64,000 nt of DNA from CATQGW01 sp965262235 (GTDB taxonomy: Bacteria > Chloroflexota > Dehalococcoidia > Bin125), in NCBI GenBank assembly GCA_965262235.1, contig OZ253504.1, forward strand, positions 2,046,001 to 2,110,000, written 5' to 3'. Of this stretch, positions 7,904 through 16,274 are shown piece by piece (position 1 is the first letter of the stretch; every line of letters begins with the position of its first letter). Below the pieces are notes generated by a model. The model ran no database searches. It was not told the DNA's origin and worked only from the letters and a program-made list of their open reading frames with translations. The translations under genes were made by a program, and so were the position numbers.

Positions 7904-8839
7904 TCACGCAACGAATGCCGGAATCACTTCGCTCGCCCAGGCCTCGAGGGCGTCGCGGTCGATCGGGGGGCGGAGGGCGACGTTGATACGGTCGACGCCG
8001 GCTTCGGCGTATGGCGCGAGCTGCTCGATGGCTTCGGCTGGAGTGCCGGTGATCGCGCCGCGGCTGCGGAAGGCGTCGCCGCTCGCGCCGAAGACCTCGG
8101 CGAAGTGGGCGTTTGCCGCGGCGCGGTGGGTTTCGGTCGCGGCGAGGTGGAAGGAGAGGTTGACATCGCGCTGGATGCCGGCCGGGTCGCGCCGCTCCTG
8201 CTCACACCACTGTTCCAGCACCCTATTAAGGCGTTGCCACTGGTCGGCCGTGGTGTAGGGCGAATTCCAGCCGTCCGCGTGCTGCGCGACGAGGCGCAGA
8301 GTGCGCCGTTCGCCGTTGCCGCCGATCCAGAACGGCACCCGCGCCTGCAGCGGCTTGGGCTCGCAGAGCGCGTCGCGCAGCTGGAAGAAGCGCCCGTCGA
8401 AGCTCGGCGACGGCTGCTCGAAGAGCATCCGCACGACCTGCAGGCCCTCGTCAAGCACATCCATCCGCCGCCCGATCCGCTCGAAGGGGATGCCGTAGGC
8501 GCGGTACTCGCCCTCATTCCAGCCGGCGCCGAAGCCGGGTTCGAGGCGGCCGTCGGAGAGCTGGTCGATCGCGGCCAGCGCGTTGGCCAGCACGGCCGGA
8601 TGGCGATAGTCCATCGCGAGCACCACGGTGCCGATGCGCATGTGCTGCGTGTCGCAGGCCAGCGCGGCGAGGCAGGTGAGACATTCGAGATAGGGGCCGC
8701 GCTTGTCGGTCATCGGCGACTCATAGAAGTGGTCCGAGACGTCGAACCAGTCGAAGCCGGCGGTGTCGGCCCAGCGCCAGAGGTCGCGGCACTCGGCGAG
8801 CGTGATGTTCTGTTGGATCAGGTGAATGCCAAATCGCAC
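7904..8839 (-). CDS. LLM-class (luciferase-like) F420-type oxidoreductase
   Basis: A 311-residue TIM-barrel flavin/F420-dependent oxidoreductase. It starts VRFGIHLIQQNITLAECRDL and has WADTAGFDWFDVSDHF and the typical GRLEPGFGAGWNEGEYRAYG segment near residue 105, then the PFWIGGNGERRTLRLVAQHADGW region. GTG 8839 is chosen as start because GGAGG lies about seven bases upstream and homologues begin at this strand; the frame is open to 8911. Members use reduced F420 or FMN; substrate unknown. Confidence 0.85.
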   Translation of the reverse strand: MRFGIHLIQQNITLAECRDLWRWADTAGFDWFDVSDHFYESPMTDKRGPYLECLTCLAALACDTQHMRIGTVVLAMDYRHPAVLANALAAIDQLSDGRLEPGFGAGWNEGEYRAYGIPFERIGRRMDVLDEGLQVVRMLFEQPSPSFDGRFFQLRDALCEPKPLQARVPFWIGGNGERRTLRLVAQHADGWNSPYTTADQWQRLNRVLEQWCEQERRDPAGIQRDVNLSFHLAATETHRAAANAHFAEVFGASGDAFRSRGAITGTPAEAIEQLAPYAEAGVDRINVALRPPIDRDALEAWASEVIPAFVA

Positions 8840-8909
8840 GTTCCGCCTCCGCAGCGCCGACTGTCGCTGGCTATTCTCGCGCCAGCGTATCCCTGAAGGA
8901 GAGCGAGCC

Positions 8910-9446
8910 ATGTCAATCCGGCGCAGCGAGACGATCCGCGAGGCAGAGTTCGACCGCAGGCTGATCCCCTACACGCGCTGGATGATTTCGGGATACCTGT
9001 TGATCACGGGGGCGGGCATCCCGCTCATCCCTCTCTGGCTGCTGTGGAGCATCCCGTACGCGCCGAAGGGCATGGCGCGGCTCGCGGCGCGACTGACCGC
9101 CAACTCGCTCGAGATCTCGAGGGGCGTCTACAACCGGACCGATGTCACGATCCCGCTCGAGCGCATCACGGATGTCAGCTTCCACCAGAACCCGCTGATG
9201 CGCGCGTTCGGACTGCAAGGCATTCGCGTCGAAACGGCGGGCCAGTCGGGCTCCAGCGCTTCGGCGGAAGGCAATCTGGTGGGCATCGTGGACGCGGTGG
9301 AGTTTCGCGACGCGATCCTGCTTCAGCGAGAGTTGCTGACGGGCGCGCCGGCGGCGACGGCTGCAGTGTCAGTCGCAGACGACACGGCGCTGCTGACCGA
9401 AATCCGCGACCTGCTGAAGAGCATCGATTCGAAGACCAGCGGGTAG
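8910..9446 (+). CDS. Bacterial PH-domain (DUF304/YdbS-like) membrane protein
   Basis: A 178-residue protein. One or two hydrophobic segments lie at residues 24-50 (WMISGYLLITGAGIPLIPLW), followed by a bacterial PH domain at about 60-130, with the characteristic IPLERITDVSF and a glycine-containing strand (FGLQGIRVETAG). A short C-terminal helix follows. The start is ATG 8910, preceded by GAAGGAGAG. Such proteins sit in the cytoplasmic membrane; their job is mostly unknown. The gene diverges from the LLM oxidoreductase gene, the two starts being about 70 bases apart. Confidence 0.75.
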   Translation: MSIRRSETIREAEFDRRLIPYTRWMISGYLLITGAGIPLIPLWLLWSIPYAPKGMARLAARLTANSLEISRGVYNRTDVTIPLERITDVSFHQNPLMRAFGLQGIRVETAGQSGSSASAEGNLVGIVDAVEFRDAILLQRELLTGAPAATAAVSVADDTALLTEIRDLLKSIDSKTSG

Positions 9447-9512
9447 GAGTAGGAGGGCTCGCGGCGTGTTGCTGGTCACGGCAACGGCAACGGCGATGCC
9501 GGACGATCTCCG

Positions 9513-9750
9513 TGTAGGGGCAAGCCCTTGGAACCTGTCTCAGGAGTCCCGATTCGGCGGGATGCCGGGTTGCCCACCAGATGGGCGGCGGGTGGGCGAC
9601 CTGCAGCGCTGCGATTGACGCGTTCGTGACGGTGAACGGAGAGGGCAACCACAAGGGTTGCCCCTACACGGATAGGGTGTGCCTTCGTGAGGTCCCTCGT
9701 GCGGACCTCGACCGTGCCTGTAGGGGCAGCCACAAGAGCTGCCCCTACAG
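9513..9750. repeat. Hairpin-rich intergenic repeat, copy 1
   Basis: This fills most of the 377-base gap between the PH protein and the acyl-CoA ligase. It contains a hairpin unit at 9643-9668 (stem GGGCAACC/GGTTGCCC) and a perfect 13-bp stem CTGTAGGGGCAGC/GCTGCCCCTACAG at 9718-9750 with a seven-base loop. The surrounding bases (about 9600-9642, GATTGACGCGTT...GACGGTGAAC) recur almost unchanged at 18332-18667. Open frames through it (EGNHKGCPY peptides) are artefacts. Confidence 0.8.
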
Positions 9751-9823
9751 GTACAGGGTGCGTGTTCAGGCGCGGTCAGGATTGGTCAGGTTTGGTTAGC
9801 TGAGCTGGACGCCTGGCCGGGGG

Positions 9824-11347
9824 TTATTTGACGAGGCCGAGCTTTTCGGCGAGGCCGATGCGCTGGACTTTGCCGGTGGCGCCTTTGGGGATCTCGTCGA
9901 GGATCACGATTCGGCGCGGGGTCTTGAAGTCGGCGAGGCGCTCGCCGACGAAGCGGCGGATTTCGCGCTCTCCGGCGCTTTGGCCGTCGCGCAGGACGAC
10001 GGCTGCCGCGACCTCTTCGCCGAGCCGGTCGTGGGGCATCGCAAAGGTGACGGCCTGACCGACGGCGGGGTGGAGCAGCAGCGCCTCGTCGACCTCGCGG
10101 GGCGAAATCTTCTCGCCGCCGCGGTTGATGATCTCCTTGAGGCGGCCGGTGATGGTCAGGTAGCCCTCGTCGTCGAGCACGCCCTGGTCGCCGGTGCGGA
10201 ACCAGCCGCGGGTGTAGGCGGTGGCGTTGGCGTCGGGATTGTTGAGGTAGCCGTCGGTCACGTTGGGGCCGCGAATCACGACTTCGCCGCGCGCGCCGAG
10301 CGCCTGGATTGCGCCGACATCGTCCATGATCGCGATCTCCGGCCCGGCGGGCAGGCCGACGCTGCCGGGCTTGCGGTCGAGCGGCGGCATCGGGTTGGAG
10401 GTCATCTGGTGGGCGGCCTCGGTCATGCCGTAGGACTCGATCACCGGCGCGTGGAAGGTGGCCTCGAGCTCGGCCATGACCGACGGCGGGAGCGAGGATG
10501 ACGACGAGCGGATCAGACGCAGCTCGGTGTTCGCGAGAATCTCCGCGTTGCGACCGGCGCGGGTGAGGATGAGCTGGTGCATCGTTGGGACGGCGGTGTA
10601 CCAGGAGGGCTGCGCGTCCTGCAGCCAGCCGAAGACCTGCATCGCGTTGAAGCCGGGCGAGCACCAGGTGCAGCCGCCGGCGCCGACGCTGGCGAGGACG
10701 CCGGCGATCAGGCCGTGGATGTGGAAGAGCGGCATGATGTTGAGGCAGCGGTCGTCGGGGGTCAGCGAGAGCGTTTCGCGGATGTGGGCGGCGGAGGCGC
10801 ACACGTTGCGCTGCCGCAGGGGCACGATCTTGGGGCGCGAGGTGGTGCCGGAGGTGTGCAGGACGAGGGCCACATCGTCGGCTTCGGCCGTGCCGGGCCG
10901 CTCGGCCGCGCCGGAGATGTCGGCCTCGAGCGTGAACTCGCCCGCGGGTCGGTCGGTGGACGGGATCAGCTCGACGATCGGGATGCCGCGGCGCGCGGCG
11001 ACGTCGAGGACGGGCGACGAGTCGCCGCGCTGCACGAGGACGGCGCGCGCTTCGAGGTCGGAGAGGTAGAAGTCGAACTCCTCCGCGCGGTAGCCGGGGT
11101 TGAGCGGCGCGGCGGTAGCGGCCGAGGCGACGCTGAGGAACGCGGTGGCCATCTCGGGGCCGTTGGGCAGCACGATCGCGATCGGGTCCTCACGACCGAG
11201 TCCGAAGCCGTTGAGCGTCTCGCCGGTGCGCTCGATCAGGGCGCGCAGTCCGTCGAAGGTCAGGGCGTCGCGACCGGGGGCGTTGATCGCGGCCCCGGCG
11301 GGATCGTGGGTTGAGAGCAGCTCGGAAACGGTGCGCGCGTGCGTCAT
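9824..11347 (-). CDS. Acyl-CoA synthetase / AMP-dependent ligase
   Basis: A 507-residue adenylate-forming enzyme. Motifs in order: LHTSGTTSRPK (P-loop, residues 163-173), ESYGMTEA, FRTGDQGVLDDEGYLTITGR with the hinge Asp/Arg, INRGGEKISPREVD, and the C-terminal lysine motif PKGATGKVQR. It activates a carboxylic acid with ATP and loads CoA. The start is ATG 11347, with GAAGGAG seven bases upstream; the frame runs on to 11692 but that stretch is the antisense of two tRNA genes. The acid could be fatty, aromatic or a dicarboxylate such as oxalate; the sequence does not decide. Confidence 0.88.
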   Translation of the reverse strand: MTHARTVSELLSTHDPAGAAINAPGRDALTFDGLRALIERTGETLNGFGLGREDPIAIVLPNGPEMATAFLSVASAATAAPLNPGYRAEEFDFYLSDLEARAVLVQRGDSSPVLDVAARRGIPIVELIPSTDRPAGEFTLEADISGAAERPGTAEADDVALVLHTSGTTSRPKIVPLRQRNVCASAAHIRETLSLTPDDRCLNIMPLFHIHGLIAGVLASVGAGGCTWCSPGFNAMQVFGWLQDAQPSWYTAVPTMHQLILTRAGRNAEILANTELRLIRSSSSSLPPSVMAELEATFHAPVIESYGMTEAAHQMTSNPMPPLDRKPGSVGLPAGPEIAIMDDVGAIQALGARGEVVIRGPNVTDGYLNNPDANATAYTRGWFRTGDQGVLDDEGYLTITGRLKEIINRGGEKISPREVDEALLLHPAVGQAVTFAMPHDRLGEEVAAAVVLRDGQSAGEREIRRFVGERLADFKTPRRIVILDEIPKGATGKVQRIGLAEKLGLVK

Positions 11348-11410
11348 CTGCGACTCCTTCAGCTGGCTACGGTAGGGCGGCGGACGTGCTGTGTCAGTCG
11401 TGATCGTTCG

Positions 11411-11416
11411 TATACT
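11411..11416 (+). promoter_or_regulatory. -10 box TATACT of the tRNA-Ser pair
   Basis: TATACT ends seven bases before the 5' end of the first tRNA. No clear -35 hexamer is seen at the usual spacing. Confidence 0.5.
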
Positions 11417-11423
11417 TGGCGGT

Positions 11424-11515
11424 GGAGAGGTGTCCGAGTGGCCGAAGGAGCCGATCTCGAAAATCGGTAGGTGCGGTGACGTGCCTCGTGGGTTCGAATC
11501 CCACCCTCTCCGCCA
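11424..11515 (+). tRNA. tRNA-Ser (CGA)
   Basis: A 92-base class II tRNA with encoded CCA. The acceptor arm GGAGAGG pairs with CCTCTCC (11505-11511), discriminator G, CCA at 11513-11515. The anticodon loop CTCGAAA gives CGA (reads UCG). A long variable arm precedes the T arm GTGGG-TTCGAAT-CCCAC. It shares the acceptor stem with the next tRNA. Confidence 0.95.
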
Positions 11516-11539
11516 CACTCGTTCATCTCCGAGTTCGCC

Positions 11540-11629
11540 GGAGAGGTGCTGGAGTGGCCGATCAGGCACGCCTGGAAAGCGTGTAGGGGCGCAAGTCCCT
11601 CGTGGGTTCGAATCCCACCCTCTCCGCCA
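11540..11629 (+). tRNA. tRNA-Ser (GGA)
   Basis: A 90-base class II tRNA with encoded CCA, 24 bases after the first and probably cotranscribed with it. Acceptor GGAGAGG/CCTCTCC, anticodon loop CTGGAAA gives GGA (reads UCC/UCU), long variable arm, T arm identical to the first. Confidence 0.95.
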
Positions 11630-11744
11630 TGACCCGCTTTTCACACTGATCACCTGCACAAGCCACTCGCGTCGCGCATAGTCGCTGCACATCGCGAGCG
11701 CTTCGCCTGCGTTGGGGCCGCTCGTTGCCGTAGAACTTATGGTC

Positions 11745-11750
11745 TATACT
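11745..11750 (+). promoter_or_regulatory. -10 box TATACT before the Gp37/Gp68-family gene
   Basis: TATACT is followed after five bases by GGGAG and the ATG at 11767, giving a short leader with a ribosome site. Confidence 0.4.
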
Positions 11751-11766
11751 GCACCGGGAGTTGAAC

Positions 11767-12498
11767 ATGCAGCGCTCACCGATCGAATGGACCGACGTCA
11801 CTTGGAATCCCGTGACCGGCTGCACCCAAATCAGCCCCGGCTGCGCGCACTGCTACGCCAAGACGTTCGCCGAGCGCTTCCGTGGAGTCCCCGGGCATCC
11901 GTACGAGCGCGGGTTCGACCTCCAGCTGCGCCCGGAGCGTCTCGACCAGCCGCTGCGCTGGAAGAAGCCGCGCTCGATCTTCGTCAACTCGATGAGCGAC
12001 CTGTTTCACGAGGATGTGCCCGAGGGGTACATCCGCGAGATCTTCGACGTGATGGCGCTCGCCGACCATCACCGCTTCCAGGTGCTCACCAAGCGCGCCG
12101 AGCGCCTCGCCGAGCTCGCCCCATCACTCCCGTGGCCCGCTCACGTCTGGATGGGCGTGTCGGTCGAGAACCAGCGCTGGACATCGCGGATCGAGCATCT
12201 GCGCGAGGTTCCGGCGGCAGTGCGGTTTCTCTCGTGCGAGCCGCTGCTAGGGCCGCTTGAGCTGGATCTTGAGGGCATCGATTGGGTGATCGCTGGCGGC
12301 GAAAGCGGCCCGGGGGCGCGGCCGATGCAGCCGGAGTGGCCTCGGGGGATTCGCGATCAGTGCGGGGCGGTCGGCGTCGCCTTCTTCTTTAAGCAGTGGG
12401 GCGCGCATGACGCGAGCGGCAAGCGGGTCGGCAAGAAGCGGGCGGGGCGCATCCTTGATGGCGCGACCTGGGACGCGACGCCGGTGAAGGCTGCGTGA
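11767..12498 (+). CDS. Phage Gp37/Gp68 (DUF5131) family protein
   Basis: A 243-residue protein opening SPIEWTDVTWNPVTGCTQIS and then PGCAHCYAKTFAER. The Cys set (CX7CX2C, near residues 18-29) resembles a radical-SAM-like iron-sulfur site and defines the family first named from phage proteins. Conserved blocks SIFVNSMSDLFHEDVP, FQVLTKRAERL, WMGVSVENQ, LSCEPLLGPL and GGESGPGARPM are all present. The biochemical function of the family is not established. The start is ATG 11767, with GGGAG six bases upstream, in preference to the in-frame TTG at 11761. It follows two tRNA-Ser genes, a common integration neighbourhood, though no integrase or att repeat is seen. Confidence 0.85.
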   Translation: MQRSPIEWTDVTWNPVTGCTQISPGCAHCYAKTFAERFRGVPGHPYERGFDLQLRPERLDQPLRWKKPRSIFVNSMSDLFHEDVPEGYIREIFDVMALADHHRFQVLTKRAERLAELAPSLPWPAHVWMGVSVENQRWTSRIEHLREVPAAVRFLSCEPLLGPLELDLEGIDWVIAGGESGPGARPMQPEWPRGIRDQCGAVGVAFFFKQWGAHDASGKRVGKKRAGRILDGATWDATPVKAA

Positions 12499-12525
12499 TC
12501 GGTCGGTCGTGTGGCGGTTGGGACG

Positions 12526-12735
12526 CTAGTCGGGGTCGTCGGGGAGGCGGCCGGCCTGGCGGGCGGCGGTGTGGCGGGCCCGCAACGACGCTTCGCGGGT
12601 GGCCGCGGCGGATTCAGCTTCGCCTTTGGCTTGCTCCCACTGTTCCTTGTTGTTCTCGGCGGTGAGGATGCGGCCCAAGAGAGCGGCGACTACGCCGAGC
12701 AGGAAGCCGATGCTGAGGCCGCGACGGAGGCCCAT
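12526..12735 (-). CDS. Small single-span membrane protein, 69 residues
   Basis: It starts MGLRRGLSIGFLLGVVAALL, an N-terminal transmembrane helix, followed by a charged alanine/glutamate-rich helix. ATG 12735 comes five bases after the stop of the upstream 105-residue membrane protein, with AGGAG in that gene's last codons, so both are read together. It resembles the YtxH type of small stress or envelope proteins, an analogy only. Confidence 0.6.
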   Translation of the reverse strand: MGLRRGLSIGFLLGVVAALLGRILTAENNKEQWEQAKGEAESAAATREASLRARHTAARQAGRLPDDPD

Positions 12736-12740
12736 GTTGG

Positions 12741-13058
12741 CTACTCGCTCCTGCGGCCGAGGACTTGCAGCGCGCGCTGGATGCCGGAGACGACACCGTA
12801 GGCGCGGATCACGGGGGCGGCGGCCGACTCGCCGAGGAAGTCGGCGGTGCCCTTGACTGACTGCATGGTCTCGCGGGCCTGATCGAGAAGCGGCGGCACG
12901 CCATCGCGCAGCGTCGTGCGCGTGGTGCGAAGCAGACGGAAGGTCAGCCACCCGAGCACGATCGTGAGGATCAGAAACACGGCGAGCGAGATGATGCCGA
13001 GCAGGCCCGTGATGATGATCACGATGTCTCGAATGTCGGAGATGGTGGAGAGCGTCAT
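12741..13058 (-). CDS. Small membrane-anchored protein, 105 residues
   Basis: Residues 11-45 (IVIIITGLLGIISLAVFLIL onward) form one long or two short hydrophobic spans, followed by a soluble helical tail (TTRTTLRDGVPPLLDQARET). It looks like the DUF948/YtxH-like small envelope proteins, but no family is assigned. It lies 26 bases after mnmA on the same strand, and TAGGCT sits nine bases before its ATG, so it may also have its own promoter. The 69-residue gene follows. Confidence 0.65.
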   Translation of the reverse strand: MTLSTISDIRDIVIIITGLLGIISLAVFLILTIVLGWLTFRLLRTTRTTLRDGVPPLLDQARETMQSVKGTADFLGESAAAPVIRAYGVVSGIQRALQVLGRRSE

Positions 13059-13084
13059 CGTGAAGGCAGCCTATCGCAGGCTGG

Positions 13085-14155
13085 TCAGGTGGCCCGCTGG
13101 ATTGTGCCGCCGCCGAGCACGCGGTCGGCGTCGTAGAAGGCCGCGGCCTGGCCCGGCGCGACGGCGCGGACCGGGTCTTGGAGGCGCACGGTGGCGGTGT
13201 GGTTGCTGCGCATTTCGATGGTGCAGGGGGTCGGCGAGGATCGGTAGCGCAGCTGCACGGAGACGCGGTCTGCGTACTCGAGGGGCTCGGCGAGCCAGTG
13301 GCACTCGTCGATCTCGATGGTGCTGACGAGCAGGTCGTCCTCTGCGCCCAGCGTGACGGTCGCGGTTTGCGCGTCCAGATCGACGACATAGCGGCGCCGG
13401 CCGCCGCCGGTGTGGAGGCCGCGCCGCTGGCCGATCGTGAAGTGCTGCACGCCCTGATGGCGGCCGATGATCGCGCCGTCGGCGTCGACCATCAGGCCGG
13501 GCTGCGGGTCGAGGCGCTGGTCGACGAACGCGCGGTAGTCGCCGCCGGGCACGAAGCAGATGTCGGCGCTGTCGGGCTTGTCGGCCACGGCGAGGTCGTG
13601 GCGTTCGGCGATGGCGCGGACCTCGTGCTTGCGCAGCTCGCCGACCGGGAAGCGGGTCATCGCGAGGGCGCGCTCGCTGAGGGTGTAGAGGAAGTAGGAC
13701 TGGTCCTTGTTGGGGTCGAGGCCGCGGTGCAGGGCAGGACGGCCCTCGACATCCGCGATGCGGGCGTAGTGGCCGGTGGCGAGCCAGTCGGCGCCGAGCG
13801 CCTTGGCCTGGTCGAGGAAGCGGTCGAACTTGATGTGGGTGTTGCAGTTGAGGCAGGGATTGGGCGTGCGGCCGCGGCCGTACTCGGAGACGAACGGCTC
13901 GACGACGTGCTCGAGAAACTGGCGCTCCAGATTCAGCGTGTAGTGCGGGATGCCGAGTCGATTGGCGACGCGGCGGGCGTCCTCGACATCCTCGATCCCG
14001 CAGCACTGGGTGCGGCCCGACAGGCCTTCGGGCCGGGCCTCGGTCCAGAGGCGCATGGTGATGCCGATCACCTCGTAGCCCTGCTCGACGAGCAGCGCCG
14101 CGGCGACAGATGAATCGACGCCGCCGCTCATGCCCACGACCACTCGCTCAGGCAT
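13085..14155 (-). CDS. mnmA: tRNA-specific 2-thiouridylase
   Basis: A 356-residue enzyme that thiolates U34 of Lys, Glu and Gln tRNAs. PP-loop SGGVDSS at residues 10-16, nucleophile Cys101 in NPCLNC and catalytic Cys200 in SADICFVPGG match the two catalytic cysteines of the E. coli enzyme closely in spacing. FTIGQRRGLHTGG and the C-terminal beta-barrel are present. The start is ATG 14155 (MPERVVVGMSGG); an upstream extension to 14422 is antisense to rsfS. It is divergent from rsfS, with the two starts about 30 bases apart, so they share a regulatory region. Confidence 0.95.
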   Translation of the reverse strand: MPERVVVGMSGGVDSSVAAALLVEQGYEVIGITMRLWTEARPEGLSGRTQCCGIEDVEDARRVANRLGIPHYTLNLERQFLEHVVEPFVSEYGRGRTPNPCLNCNTHIKFDRFLDQAKALGADWLATGHYARIADVEGRPALHRGLDPNKDQSYFLYTLSERALAMTRFPVGELRKHEVRAIAERHDLAVADKPDSADICFVPGGDYRAFVDQRLDPQPGLMVDADGAIIGRHQGVQHFTIGQRRGLHTGGGRRRYVVDLDAQTATVTLGAEDDLLVSTIEIDECHWLAEPLEYADRVSVQLRYRSSPTPCTIEMRSNHTATVRLQDPVRAVAPGQAAAFYDADRVLGGGTIQRAT

Positions 14156-14170
14156 GGGGCGCCTGACTGC

Positions 14171-14176
14171 TAAACT
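14171..14176 (+). promoter_or_regulatory. -10 box TAAACT, seven bases before rsfS start
   Basis: TAAACT, seven bases, then GTG at 14184. No ribosome site fits in this gap, so the mRNA is probably leaderless. Confidence 0.45.
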
Positions 14177-14183
14177 CGGACGC

Positions 14184-14552
14184 GTGCAGACCGACACCGC
14201 CCCCATCGCCGCCGCGCTCGAACCCGAGCGGCTGGCGCGGACGATCGTGGCGGAGCTCTCCGAGCGGCAGGCCGAGGCGATCGTGCTGCTTGAGGTGTTT
14301 GAGCTGACCGACCTCGCTGACTGTTTCGTGATCGCGAGCGCGACATCGCGGCGGCACTTCGGCGCGCTCGAAGACACGCTGCGCAAGATTCCCGACGCTC
14401 CGCACGCGCGGCGCGAGGGCACCGCCGACGGCGGTTGGCAGCTGTTCGACTTCGGGTCGGTGGTGGTGCATGTGTTTGATCGCGAGACCCGCGAGTACTA
14501 CGACCTCGATGGTCTGTGGTCGGCCGGCCGGACGCTGCTGCGCGTCGAGTAG
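14184..14552 (+). CDS. rsfS: Ribosomal silencing factor RsfS (Iojap family)
   Basis: A 122-residue protein with the Iojap/RsfS fold: ELSERQAEAIVLLEVFELTD, LADCFVIASATSRRHFGALE, and GGWQLFDFGSVVVHVFDRETREYYDLDGLW. These are the conserved family segments. It binds ribosomal protein uL14 and blocks subunit joining when nutrients fall. Start GTG 14184 is chosen because it directly follows a -10-like box and homologues begin here; in-frame ATG 14154 would overlap the divergent mnmA start. Convergent with ndk. Confidence 0.9.
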   Translation: MQTDTAPIAAALEPERLARTIVAELSERQAEAIVLLEVFELTDLADCFVIASATSRRHFGALEDTLRKIPDAPHARREGTADGGWQLFDFGSVVVHVFDRETREYYDLDGLWSAGRTLLRVE

Positions 14553-14575
14553 CTCGTTCAACTCGTCAAGTCAGC

Positions 14576-15031
14576 CTACTCATAGATCCAGCCCTCGGTG
14601 TCGCGCGACCAGTCAACGAGTTCGTTCGGCTCGAAGAAGAGCGCGACCTCGCGCGCGCCGGACTCGGGTGAGTCGGAGCCGTGGATGACGTTGCGGCCAA
14701 GGTCGACGCCGAAGTCGCCGCGGATCGAGCCGGGCGCGGCGTCGATCGGGTGGGTGGCGCCCATCGCGTTGCGGGTTAGCTGGACGGCGTTGGCGCCCTC
14801 GAAGACGGCGGCGACGAGCGGGCCGGAGGTGATGAAGTCGCGCAGGCCGGGGAAGAACGGCTTCTCGACGTGCTCGGCGTAGTGGCGGTTGGCGAGCGCC
14901 TCGTCCATCTGCAGCAGCTTGAGGCCGACAAGCTTGAGGCCGCGCTGTTCGAGTCGGCCGAGCACCGGGCCGACGAGGCCGCGCTGCACGCCGTCGGGCT
15001 TGACCAATACGAGGGTCCGTTCAGATGTCAT
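14576..15031 (-). CDS. ndk: Nucleoside diphosphate kinase
   Basis: A 151-residue enzyme of normal length that balances nucleoside triphosphate pools. It has the N-terminal ERTLVLVKPDGVQRGLVG, the active-site histidine in NVIHGSDSPESGARE, and the C-terminal WIYE. It is the last gene of a tsaE-tsaB-ndk run: its ATG lies six bases after the tsaB stop. Confidence 0.96.
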   Translation of the reverse strand: MTSERTLVLVKPDGVQRGLVGPVLGRLEQRGLKLVGLKLLQMDEALANRHYAEHVEKPFFPGLRDFITSGPLVAAVFEGANAVQLTRNAMGATHPIDAAPGSIRGDFGVDLGRNVIHGSDSPESGAREVALFFEPNELVDWSRDTEGWIYE

Positions 15032-15037
15032 AAGTCG

Positions 15038-15763
15038 TCATCCTTCGTTCTTCGGTAGAGCGGGTGGAGGTTGCGGCCCAATGGCCGGTTCGCGCAGGTA
15101 GAGCGCTTCGAGTGCGCCGGGGGCCACGCCCTCACCGCGCAGCCAGCGCCGATAGCCGAGTTCGGCGAGCAGCGACGCGCGGCGCACGTTGAGGGCGGCG
15201 CCGCCGACCACGAGGTTGGACGCGGTGAGTCGTTCGCGTTGCGCTTCATCGAGCAGGTCGGTGTCGCCGCAGACGACGCCGCGGCGTTGGTCGGTTGAGA
15301 GCTGATCGAGCAGCTCGTCGATCGTGCCGAGTGTGGGTTCGGATATCGGGGCCCAGGCGCTCGGCGAGCCGGCGAAGGACTGCCAGACCCAGGCGCCGCG
15401 GCTGGCGCGGTGGATTGCGGTGGCTGCGTCGGCGGCGGCGTGAGCGTAGGTCTGGATCTCGAGCCGGCCGACGCCGACGCAGTCGAGATCGAGCGCGATG
15501 GCGAGGCCCATCGCCGCGGCCATGCCGGCGCGGATTCCGCCGTAGGCGCCGGGGCCGACGTCAACGATGACCGTCTTGAGCGCGTCGCGGATTGGGGGCG
15601 CCTCACCGTTTGGGTCGGCGAGTGCGCAGACGCTGTCGATCATGGGGACGAGCGAGGGGGTGTGGCGGCGGCCGGAGACCCAGGTAATTTCGGCGAGCAG
15701 CAGGCCGGCGTCGCTGATCGCGACGCTGGACTGCTCTCCGACGGATTCGATCGCCAGTTCCAT
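15038..15763 (-). CDS. tsaB: tRNA threonylcarbamoyladenosine biosynthesis protein TsaB
   Basis: A 241-residue inactive-ASKHA-fold partner of TsaD, needed for t6A37 in ANN-decoding tRNAs. The N-terminus MELAIESVGEQSSVAI matches the usual LAIDTS-like opening, and VGPGAYGGIRAGMAAAMGLA is the signature. Only four bases separate it from tsaE and six from ndk, indicating one transcript. TsaD is not in the window. Confidence 0.88.
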   Translation of the reverse strand: MELAIESVGEQSSVAISDAGLLLAEITWVSGRRHTPSLVPMIDSVCALADPNGEAPPIRDALKTVIVDVGPGAYGGIRAGMAAAMGLAIALDLDCVGVGRLEIQTYAHAAADAATAIHRASRGAWVWQSFAGSPSAWAPISEPTLGTIDELLDQLSTDQRRGVVCGDTDLLDEAQRERLTASNLVVGGAALNVRRASLLAELGYRRWLRGEGVAPGALEALYLREPAIGPQPPPALPKNEG

Positions 15764-15767
15764 CGCG

Positions 15768-16268
15768 CTAGCGCACCAACGCCGCAGCGCGGATGGCGTT
15801 GAGTGCCTGCGTCCCGCTCGGGCCGCTCGCGCTGATCGTCAATTCGCGTGGGACGGCGTCGCCGATTTCGTCGCTGAGCGGGGTGAGCCGCACCAGTAGG
15901 TGGTCGTCCGGCAGCATGTCGTGGCCGCGTTCGGGCCACTCGATCAGCAGGACCCCGTCGACGGCGGCCTCGGCGAGGCCCAGTTCGGCGATCGATTCGG
16001 GATCGTCGAGGCGGTAGAGGTCTGCGTGGCGCAACGGCAGGCGTCCGCCGAGATGTTCGTTCATCAGCACGAAGGTGGGACTGTTGACGACCGAGGGGAC
16101 GTCGAGGCCTGCGCCGACGCCCTGGGCGAAGACTGTTTTGCCGGCGCCGAGCTGGCCCTCCAGCAGCACGACCGTGCCGGCGGTCGCGGCGCGGCCGACT
16201 GTCGCGCCGACGCGGCGGGTGGCGTCGGCGTCGGCGCAGCGGAGCTTGAGGTCGGTGGTCTCGCCCAC
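15768..16268 (-). CDS. tsaE: tRNA threonylcarbamoyladenosine biosynthesis ATPase TsaE
   Basis: A 166-residue P-loop ATPase of the t6A pathway. Walker A is GQLGAGKTVFAQG near residue 35; SPTFVLMNEH and HADLYRLDD follow, then LLIEWPERG, all typical. The start is taken at GTG 16268, which directly follows a TATACT box; the upstream extension to 16382 lacks family similarity. It leads the tsaE-tsaB-ndk operon. Confidence 0.93.
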   Translation of the reverse strand: MGETTDLKLRCADADATRRVGATVGRAATAGTVVLLEGQLGAGKTVFAQGVGAGLDVPSVVNSPTFVLMNEHLGGRLPLRHADLYRLDDPESIAELGLAEAAVDGVLLIEWPERGHDMLPDDHLLVRLTPLSDEIGDAVPRELTISASGPSGTQALNAIRAAALVR

Positions 16269-16274
16269 GCGGTC

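Noticed and set aside
9581..9799. Small frames in the repeats (72 and 70 codons, with EGNHKGCPY)
   Set aside because: They are translations of palindromic repeat DNA, and the same peptide recurs wherever the repeat does.
11348..11692. N-terminal extension of the acyl-CoA ligase frame on the minus strand, with two copies of a GWDSNPRG-like peptide
   Set aside because: It is the antisense of the two tRNA-Ser genes; a ribosome site and family start exist at 11347.
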